Shown piece after piece: positions 58,759 to 64,000 of a stretch of DNA of 64,000 nt. The position numbers and the translations under genes are program-made. Positions within the stretch are counted from its first letter, which is position 1. The number at the start of each line of letters is the position of its first letter. Source of the DNA: Verrucomicrobiales bacterium (GTDB lineage: Bacteria; Verrucomicrobiota; Verrucomicrobiia; Limisphaerales; CANJXF01); the NCBI GenBank assembly GCA_947478865.1, contig CANJXF010000002.1, positions 62,001 to 126,000 of the forward strand. Direction: 5' to 3'. The notes beneath the pieces were generated by a model that saw only the letters and a program-made list of their open reading frames with translations, had not been told where the DNA came from and ran no database searches.

Positions 58759-59355
58759 TTAGACGCGGCGTTTCTTGCGGGGGCGGCAACCATTGTGGGG
58801 AACTGGCGTGCAGTCCTTGATGGCGTTAATTTCCAACCCGATTGCCTGGAGCGCGCGGATAGCTGATTCACGACCCGAGCCAGGACCTTTGACGCGAACT
58901 TCAACTTCCCGCATGCCGTGAGACATGGCTTGGCGAGCAGCATCTTGAGCGACCTGTTGCGCCGCGAAAGCGGTGCTCTTGCGTGAGCCCTTAAACCCAA
59001 CGCGTCCTGCACTTGACCAGCCAAGGACATTTCCCTGCATGTCTGTGATAGCCACGTGAGTGTTGTTGAAGGTCGCAAGAATATTGGCAATTCCGATGCT
59101 AATGTTCTTAGCGCCTTTGACCTTGATGATCTTCTTTGCATTTGGATCATCCGCGAGCAATTCAGCCGCGGTCGGTGCCGCTGGAGCCGCAACGGGCTCA
59201 GCGACTACAGCCGGAGCTTTAGCTTCGCCTGCGGCGGTCTTCTTTGAAGGTTTTGCCTGTCCCTCGGCGGCGGGAGCTTTAGCAGCTTTTTCGGCGGCAT
59301 CAGGTTTCGCTTCCTTTTTCGGAGCAGCTTTCTTCGGTTTTGTTTCTTCAGCCAT
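58759..59355 (-). CDS. rpsK: 30S ribosomal protein S11 with long N-terminal extension
   Basis: The 198-aa product has about 70 extra N-terminal residues rich in Ala, Lys, Pro and Glu ([20 protein letters not shown] ... [15 protein letters not shown]). The normal S11 core follows: [83 protein letters not shown] and [18 protein letters not shown]. Usual length is about 130 aa. The ATG for the long form lies 10 bases after rpsM, and no other good start occurs near the core, so the extension is probably real. Confidence 0.95.
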   Translation of the reverse strand: MAEETKPKKAAPKKEAKPDAAEKAAKAPAAEGQAKPSKKTAAGEAKAPAVVAEPVAAPAAPTAAELLADDPNAKKIIKVKGAKNISIGIANILATFNNTHVAITDMQGNVLGWSSAGRVGFKGSRKSTAFAAQQVAQDAARQAMSHGMREVEVRVKGPGSGRESAIRALQAIGLEINAIKDCTPVPHNGCRPRKKRRV

Positions 59356-59365
59356 AGTTCAAAAA

Positions 59366-59761
59366 TTAGTGAATACCAGTTTTGGCGTTCGGATTACGTT
59401 GCACCCCGACCGTCTTGCGCGGTCCTTTGCGAGTGCGGGAATTAGTCTTGGTGCGTTGGCCGCGAACCGGCAAACCACGCAAGTGACGAGTGCCACGATA
59501 GCACTTGATACCCTGCAACCGTTTCAAATTCATTCCCAGCTCCCGTCGCAAATCACCTTCGATGACATACTTACCATCTTGAATTGCATGAACGATTTTG
59601 GAAAGCTGTGATTCGTCCAAGTCTTTCGCGCGAATACTCGGATCAATCTTGGCGTTCTCCAAGATGATTTTCGCGTTGGCGGGTCCAATGCCATAAATGT
59701 AGCGCAGCGCGATGTCGATGCGCTTGCCGCCAGGAATTTCTACTCCGATAATGCGTGCCAT
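59366..59761 (-). CDS. rpsM: 30S ribosomal protein S13
   Basis: The 131-aa protein has [34 protein letters not shown], then the helix-two-turns-helix region and [35 protein letters not shown], the signature of S13. It contacts the P-site tRNA and bridges to the large subunit. Six bases after rpmJ. Normal length. Confidence 0.97.
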   Translation of the reverse strand: MARIIGVEIPGGKRIDIALRYIYGIGPANAKIILENAKIDPSIRAKDLDESQLSKIVHAIQDGKYVIEGDLRRELGMNLKRLQGIKCYRGTRHLRGLPVRGQRTKTNSRTRKGPRKTVGVQRNPNAKTGIH

Positions 59762-59767
59762 AAATTC

Positions 59768-59881
59768 TTAACCTTGTCGTTGTTTGTGGCGAGCATTCGA
59801 GCAAATTACTCGAATGATCCCTTTACGTTTTACCACTTTGCAGTTTTCGCAAAGCTTCTTCACTGATGCGCGAACTTTCAT
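59768..59881 (-). CDS. rpmJ: 50S ribosomal protein L36
   Basis: A 37-codon gene in the short space between infA and rps[21 protein letters not shown] then [17 protein letters not shown]. The zinc ligands are complete (CENC and CSNARH), so it is the zinc-binding form. Its place after infA and before rpsM is the standard one. Confidence 0.95.
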   Translation of the reverse strand: MKVRASVKKLCENCKVVKRKGIIRVICSNARHKQRQG

Positions 59882-59882
59882 A

Positions 59883-60101
59883 TTATTTTTCTCTAAAAAC
59901 GATCGATCCTTTCGACAAATCGTAAGGCGACATTTCCAAATTCACTTTTTCACCGGCTGCAATTCGAACAAAATTCAATCTCATCTTGCCCGAGATATGG
60001 GCCAAAATCCGATGCCCATTCGGCAACGCAACCCGAAACAAACTGTTCGGAAGCACTTCGACTACAGTCCCTTCAATCTTGATAGCACCTTCTCGCGACA
60101 C
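59883..60101 (-). CDS. infA: Translation initiation factor IF-1
   Basis: The 72-aa OB-fold protein reads [46 protein letters not shown] ... [15 protein letters not shown]. It starts with GTG at 60101, 40 bases inside the map gene in another frame, with no clear Shine-Dalgarno site. Translation probably depends on coupling to map. One base separates its stop from the rpmJ ATG. Confidence 0.95.
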   Translation of the reverse strand: MSREGAIKIEGTVVEVLPNSLFRVALPNGHRILAHISGKMRLNFVRIAAGEKVNLEMSPYDLSKGSIVFREK

Positions 60102-60838
60102 GTTAATATTTCCGGGTCTGACTCGGTGATCAACACCGTATGCTCAAAATGGGCCGACAATGAACCATCTTTGGTTACCACTGTCCAGCCGTCTTTTAAA
60201 ATTTGCACTTCAGGGCGTCCCACATTCACCATCGGTTCGATGGCTAAGGTCATTCCTGGCCTCAGTTTTGGCGACGACTTACCTTCTACAAAATTGGGAA
60301 CTTGTGGCTCCTCATGCATGGAACGGCCCACACCATGTCCAACAAACTCTCGGACAACGCTGAAATTATTACTCTCAACGTAGTTCTGAATCGCTCTGGA
60401 TATATCAACCACACGATTACCGGAAATCGCTTTCGCAATCCCTTCCTGCAAAGCGCGCTCCGTGACATCCATTAACCGTTGTGCTGCGACTCCGCATCCG
60501 CCTACTGCCACCGTTTTTGCGTTGTCACCGATAAAACCGTTATAAACCACGCCGACATCCAAGCTGACGATGTCTCCGAATTCCAAGCGCCGATCACTCG
60601 CCAATCCATGGACCACCTGTTCATTTACCGAAATGCAAACGTAGCAAGGATACTTACGATAACCTAAAAAAGCGCTCTTGGCTCCGTAGCTTTTGATCCG
60701 TTGGGCAGCGTAATTATCAACTTCACGAGTTGTTACCCCCGGTTTTATAAACGCGGCGACTTCTTCCAAAACTGCGTTTGCCACGGCACAGGCTGGTCGC
60801 ATTGCTTCCAAATCCCGCTCATTTTTCAGCACAATCAT
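60062..60838 (-). CDS. map: Methionine aminopeptidase (type I)
   Basis: With the ATG at 60838 the 258-aa protein begins [34 protein letters not shown]; a GTG at 60859 would add seven residues. The family's five metal ligands are seen in [23 protein letters not shown] (two Asp), [18 protein letters not shown] (His), [11 protein letters not shown] (Glu) and [14 protein letters not shown] (Glu). It removes the initiator methionine from new proteins. The last 13 codons overlap infA in a different frame, giving a C-terminal tail [14 protein letters not shown]. It follows secY; adk, often found between them, is absent. Confidence 0.95.
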   Translation of the reverse strand: MIVLKNERDLEAMRPACAVANAVLEEVAAFIKPGVTTREVDNYAAQRIKSYGAKSAFLGYRKYPCYVCISVNEQVVHGLASDRRLEFGDIVSLDVGVVYNGFIGDNAKTVAVGGCGVAAQRLMDVTERALQEGIAKAISGNRVVDISRAIQNYVESNNFSVVREFVGHGVGRSMHEEPQVPNFVEGKSSPKLRPGMTLAIEPMVNVGRPEVQILKDGWTVVTKDGSLSAHFEHTVLITESDPEILTCREKVLSRLKGL

Positions 60839-60859
60839 CTTCTGAACGACACCATCCAC

Positions 60860-62239
60860 TTAGAACCGACCTTTGATCCTGCCCTTTTTCAAAAATCCAT
60901 CGTAATGACGCATCAGCAAATGCGACTCCATTTGGCGCATCGTATCGAGCATGACGCCAACCATGATCAACATACTGGTTCCGCCGAAAAACTGTGACAC
61001 GATTGGGTTAATTCCCATAGCGTTACCCAACATAATCGGAATCACCGCAATGACCGTCAGGAAAATCGCACCCGCTAACGTGATTCGACTCATGGTGCGG
61101 TGAAGAAAATCGCTGGTAGCCTGACCAGGGCGAACGCCCGGAATATAGCCGCCGGACTTCTTCATATCGTCAGCAATCTGCAATTCATTGAACTGCGTCG
61201 CCACCCAGAAATAGGAGAAGAATAAAATCATCAAAGCGTAAAAAATGATGTAAAGAAATGAGCCCTGCTGTAAAAGGACTGAGAACTTTATTAGGAAAGG
61301 GACATTCATTTTCTGACCGAGAAATTGCAATATCTGAGCTGGGAACATTAAGATTGCCTGGGCAAAAATAACGGGCATTACCCCAGCATAGTTGACCCGC
61401 AATGGCATAAACGAACTCCCGCCAGAATATACTTTACGTCCAACGGCACGCTGAGCGTATTGCACCGGAATCTTCCGTTGCGCTTGGGTAACTGCGATAA
61501 CGCCAGCAATAACAGCGGCCAACAGAAGCACCAGTGCGATCGCATGGAAAACGGTAAATTTTGATTCTACGCCCGCTGGGGGAACGAACATTTCCCAAAG
61601 TCCCTGCCCTGCTTTTGGAAGACGAGCCAAAATACCGATCGTAATTACCAAAGAAATTCCGTTACCGATTCCTCGATCTGTAATCTGTTCACCGAGCCAC
61701 ATCAGGAGCATCGTGCCAGTAGTCAATATGAACATGGTCTGAATCCGGTAGAACCAGAGATTATCGTAGATAACGAGGTTGCCCTTAAATCCTGGAAATA
61801 CACGCTCCGCATTTTCCCAACCAAGAGCCATCACAAATCCCTGACCCAAGCAGAGTAGAACCGTGAGATAACGACCATACTGGACGATTTTCGTCCGACC
61901 ACCTTCTTCACGAGCGAGTTTGCTGAGCTGCGGAATGACCGCAGTGAGGAGCTGGATAATAATCGTGGCACTGATGTAAGGCATGATGCCCAAAGCGCCG
62001 ACGGCGCAATTTTCAAAACCGCCACCCGTGAACAAACTGTACATGCCCATTAACGAATTGCCGCTCGTTGCGCCAGCGGTTTCGAAATAGAACTTAAGAG
62101 CCGCGTTGTTTAATCCCGGGGTTGGAATCAAAGCCGCCAGACGGCAAATTCCCAAAACAATCAGCGTGAAAAATATACGCGATTTGAGTTCTGGAATCTT
62201 AAAACAATTCGCCAGAGTGTTGGTAATGGCAGTGAACAT
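60860..62239 (-). CDS. secY: Preprotein translocase subunit SecY
   Basis: The 459-aa protein has ten TM helices and the expected SecY landmarks: IFFTLIVLGICRLAALIPTPGLN, GALGIMPYISATIIIQLLTAVIPQLSKLAREEGGRTKIVQYGRYLTVLL, RGIGNGISLVITIGI, and the C5 loop with QRKIPVQYAQRAVG. It forms the protein-conducting channel with SecE and SecG. It is a normal member of the spc operon between rplO and map. Confidence 0.97.
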   Translation of the reverse strand: MFTAITNTLANCFKIPELKSRIFFTLIVLGICRLAALIPTPGLNNAALKFYFETAGATSGNSLMGMYSLFTGGGFENCAVGALGIMPYISATIIIQLLTAVIPQLSKLAREEGGRTKIVQYGRYLTVLLCLGQGFVMALGWENAERVFPGFKGNLVIYDNLWFYRIQTMFILTTGTMLLMWLGEQITDRGIGNGISLVITIGILARLPKAGQGLWEMFVPPAGVESKFTVFHAIALVLLLAAVIAGVIAVTQAQRKIPVQYAQRAVGRKVYSGGSSFMPLRVNYAGVMPVIFAQAILMFPAQILQFLGQKMNVPFLIKFSVLLQQGSFLYIIFYALMILFFSYFWVATQFNELQIADDMKKSGGYIPGVRPGQATSDFLHRTMSRITLAGAIFLTVIAVIPIMLGNAMGINPIVSQFFGGTSMLIMVGVMLDTMRQMESHLLMRHYDGFLKKGRIKGRF

Positions 62240-62250
62240 GCGAAAGCAGC

Positions 62251-62721
62251 CTATCCTTGTTTAACTTCAACCCTTTTGGCGATGAGTTCGCACGTGCCAC
62301 CGAGGCTTTCGATTTTCGCTTTAGCAGAGGCACTGAATGCGTGGGCAGTGACTTTCAATTTCTTGGTAAGATCGCCCATTCCAAGAATTTTGATGCGCCT
62401 CACCGGTCCATTGGCCAAACCAACTTTACGCAAAGCCAACTCATCCACCGTTGCTCCATCCTCAAATTGATTGAGAGAGGTGAGATTCACTGGAACATAC
62501 TCAATTGTATGCCGCGCGTTGTTGAATCCGCGTTTTGGAATACGGCGAATGAGCGGCATCTGACCGCCTTCGAATCCCGGACGAATTGAACTACCGGACC
62601 GTGCGGTCTGGCCTTTGCCACCGCGTCCGGCGGTTTTGCCACGACCACTGGATTCACCTTGTCCCAATCGCTTGCGGCGATGCTTTGAACCGGGGCGGGG
62701 CTTTAGATCATGTAAACGCAT
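62251..62721 (-). CDS. rplO: 50S ribosomal protein L15
   Basis: The 156-aa protein reads MRLHDLKPRPGSKHRRKRLGQG then SSGRGKTAGRGGKGQTARSG, RPGFEGGQMPLIRRIPKRGF and the C-terminal VTAHAFSASAKAKIESLGG, all typical of L15. It lies six bases after rpsE, so there is no space for rpmD (L30), which normally stands between them. Confidence 0.97.
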   Translation of the reverse strand: MRLHDLKPRPGSKHRRKRLGQGESSGRGKTAGRGGKGQTARSGSSIRPGFEGGQMPLIRRIPKRGFNNARHTIEYVPVNLTSLNQFEDGATVDELALRKVGLANGPVRRIKILGMGDLTKKLKVTAHAFSASAKAKIESLGGTCELIAKRVEVKQG

Positions 62722-62727
62722 AAAAAA

Positions 62728-63399
62728 TTAAGCTGTTGCTACGACAGGTTGAACTTCAACAAGTTTCGCATCCTTCTGTTTGATTTCGATTCCGCGGCTG
62801 CGATAGATATCTTCGCGCAAACGGAGTTGACGCAATGCACCCAAGGTCGCTTTCACCACGTTAGCGGCATTATCGGAACCGAGTGACTTGCTTAAAATAT
62901 CTTTGATTCCCGCGGACTCAAGCACAGCACGAACCGTTTTGCCGGCGATGATTCCCGTTCCAGGGGACGCAGGGCGCAGGAGAATTTTCGCTCCGCAAAA
63001 TGTGTAATAGATTTCGTGAGGAATAGTGGTGTCCTTCAACGAAACCTTGACCATGGCCCCTTTGGCAACTTCCCCGCCTTTGCGAATCGCATCCGCAACT
63101 TCCCCACCCTTGCCCAAGCCAAGACCGACACGGCCCTTCTTATCTCCGGTAACTACCAGTGCGCTAAAGCTGAAACGGCGTCCACCCTTCACGACTTTGG
63201 AAGAGCGATTAATAAAGACAACTTTCTCGACGAGCTCGTTGCCTTTGCCATCGGTGATCTGCGGCGCGTCAGAACGCCGACGGGGTCCGCGACTTTGTCC
63301 GCGCCCACTGCCACCAAAGCGACTGCCGCCACCGCCGCCAGGACCACCAGCAGCGGGTGCACTACCTTCACCACCAAAACTTTTATTTACTTCAGCCAC
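62728..63399 (-). CDS. rpsE: 30S ribosomal protein S5 with Gly-rich N-terminus
   Basis: The start is the GTG at 63399, preceded by AGGAG at eight bases; the frame continues 14 codons upstream into rplR but without a ribosome-binding site. The 223-aa product has about 55 extra N-terminal residues rich in Gly, Arg and Ser ([20 protein letters not shown]) before the S5 core: [46 protein letters not shown], the S5 dsRNA-binding motif, and [29 protein letters not shown]. Usual length is about 165-175 aa. Confidence 0.95.
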   Translation of the reverse strand: MAEVNKSFGGEGSAPAAGGPGGGGGSRFGGSGRGQSRGPRRRSDAPQITDGKGNELVEKVVFINRSSKVVKGGRRFSFSALVVTGDKKGRVGLGLGKGGEVADAIRKGGEVAKGAMVKVSLKDTTIPHEIYYTFCGAKILLRPASPGTGIIAGKTVRAVLESAGIKDILSKSLGSDNAANVVKATLGALRQLRLREDIYRSRGIEIKQKDAKLVEVQPVVATA

Positions 63400-63418
63400 A
63401 ATTTTTTCTCCTGGTTGA

Positions 63419-63784
63419 TTAGAACTGCAGACCGGCTTCACGCGCCGCGTCTGCCAATGCTTTTACTTTTCCGTGATAACGAGCGCCGGAGCGATCGAAC
63501 ACGACGGCCTTGATGCCTTTTTCCTTCGCGGCTTCAGCAGCCAATTTTCCAATGCGCGCAGCAGTAACAATATTCGCACCGATTTTCTCGGATTTGCCAA
63601 CTGCCTTACTCCGTGTCGAAGTTGAAACAATTGTCTTGCTCGCAGTATCATCAACGAATTGCACGTAGATGTTTTGATTCGTAAAACGAACACTCATACG
63701 TGGACGTCCGGAAGTGCCGGTGACTTTCTTACGAATGCGCCAGTGGCGGAGTTGCGCTAATCTCTGTTTAACTTGAGTTCTCAT
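63419..63784 (-). CDS. rplR: 50S ribosomal protein L18
   Basis: The 121-aa protein has [42 protein letters not shown] at the N-terminus and [44 protein letters not shown] at the end, the L18 signature. It binds 5S rRNA with L5 and L25. Nineteen bases separate its stop from the rpsE start. Confidence 0.97.
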   Translation of the reverse strand: MRTQVKQRLAQLRHWRIRKKVTGTSGRPRMSVRFTNQNIYVQFVDDTASKTIVSTSTRSKAVGKSEKIGANIVTAARIGKLAAEAAKEKGIKAVVFDRSGARYHGKVKALADAAREAGLQF

Positions 63785-63819
63785 TGTTTTGCGTCACGGA
63801 TTGAGCCGTGGCTTAATTA

Positions 63820-64000
63820 TTATTGAACCGTCTTGCCTTCCTTACGGATAATCTTCTCGTCGGAGTATTTCACACCTTTGCCTTTGTAAGGCTCAGGCGG
63901 ATAGTAGGCGCGAATCTCGGAAGCGACCTGACCAACGACTTGTTTACTGGGTCCTTCAATCGTGACTTTCGTGTTTTCTTCCACAGTCACTTTGATTTGG
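63820..64000 (-). CDS. rplF: 50S ribosomal protein L6, C-terminal part
   Basis: The 60-codon stretch at the right edge reads [28 protein letters not shown] then [30 protein letters not shown]. The [16 protein letters not shown] motif is the C-terminal L6 signature (rRNA-binding). The gene starts outside the window. It precedes rplR in the standard spc order. Confidence 0.95.
   Translation of the reverse strand, partial: QIKVTVEENTKVTIEGPSKQVVGQVASEIRAYYPPEPYKGKGVKYSDEKIIRKEGKTVQ

Noticed and set aside
1-64000. CRISPR arrays, insertion sequences, rRNA or integrase genes
   Set aside because: No regularly spaced repeats, transposase motifs, recombinase motifs or rRNA-like sequence were seen anywhere in the window.

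Overview
The window comes from a Gram-negative bacterium that I would place in the Verrucomicrobiota, probably the soil and freshwater Pedosphaera/Limisphaera-type lineages. I base this on gene content, not on an rRNA match. Indicators are a secreted prepilin-like protein with a very hydrophobic [21 protein letters not shown]-terminus, two PEP-CTERM-type surface proteins, remnants of a PSD1-cytochrome/DUF1501 gene pair, a fused CcoNO oxidase, futalosine-route menaquinone synthesis and ribosomal proteins with long Ala/Lys- or Gly-rich tails. GC content is moderate, with AT-richer patches near 30-33 kb and 52-56 kb. No rRNA or tRNA gene, CRISPR array, intact insertion sequence or phage module was seen.

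Left part (1-15.8 kb). A very long secreted CehA/McbA-type metallohydrolase-like gene is open at the left edge. Next come korA-korB (2-oxoglutarate:ferredoxin oxidoreductase) with a readable promoter and terminator, a MacA-MacB-like tripartite export operon, a HAD phosphatase, an OafA-type acyltransferase, a repeat-bearing intergenic region, three small genes (TPR, membrane-anchored, coiled coil), an M20 amidohydrolase and a prepilin-like protein.

Respiratory block (16.0-24.5 kb, plus strand). One compact run carries ccoI, ccoS, a fused ccoNO, ccoQ, a short single-haem ccoP, ccoG, ccoH and a TauE/SafE-like membrane protein. It encodes a high-affinity cbb3 oxidase with its copper and maturation machinery. 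KorAB and mqnC fit a menaquinone-using organism that lives at low or changing oxygen.

Middle (24.5-38.9 kb). This part holds mfd, an ABC-2 permease without its ATPase, a minus-strand group of one Asp-box (sialidase-fold) secreted protein and two tandem PEP-CTERM paralogues, an RDD-lspA-rluD operon, a decayed PSD1/DUF1501 locus, two small heat-shock proteins with a terminator and an upstream inverted repeat, and a secreted glycosidase-like protein.

Envelope polysaccharide block (38.9-56.4 kb). A Wzm/Wzt ABC exporter is coupled to two glycosyltransferase genes, one of which is an internally duplicated double GT2. mqnC, a DPM-like GT2 and a GT39-like enzyme follow. Then come a small membrane protein, speA, a Nif3-like gene, a YfhO-like membrane protein and an MFS transporter.

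Right end (56.4-64 kb, minus strand). The spc/alpha ribosomal operon reads rplF-rplR-rpsE-rplO-secY-map-infA-rpmJ-rpsM-rpsK-rpsD-rpoA-rplQ and ends in a strong terminator. rpmD (L30) is missing from its usual place, and map and infA overlap out of frame. I found no clear new multigene defence or biosynthetic system. The most unusual signals are the cbb3 arrangement, the double glycosyltransferase, the large CehA/InlB-type protein, the decayed PSD1/DUF1501 scar and the PEP-CTERM/Asp-box cluster.
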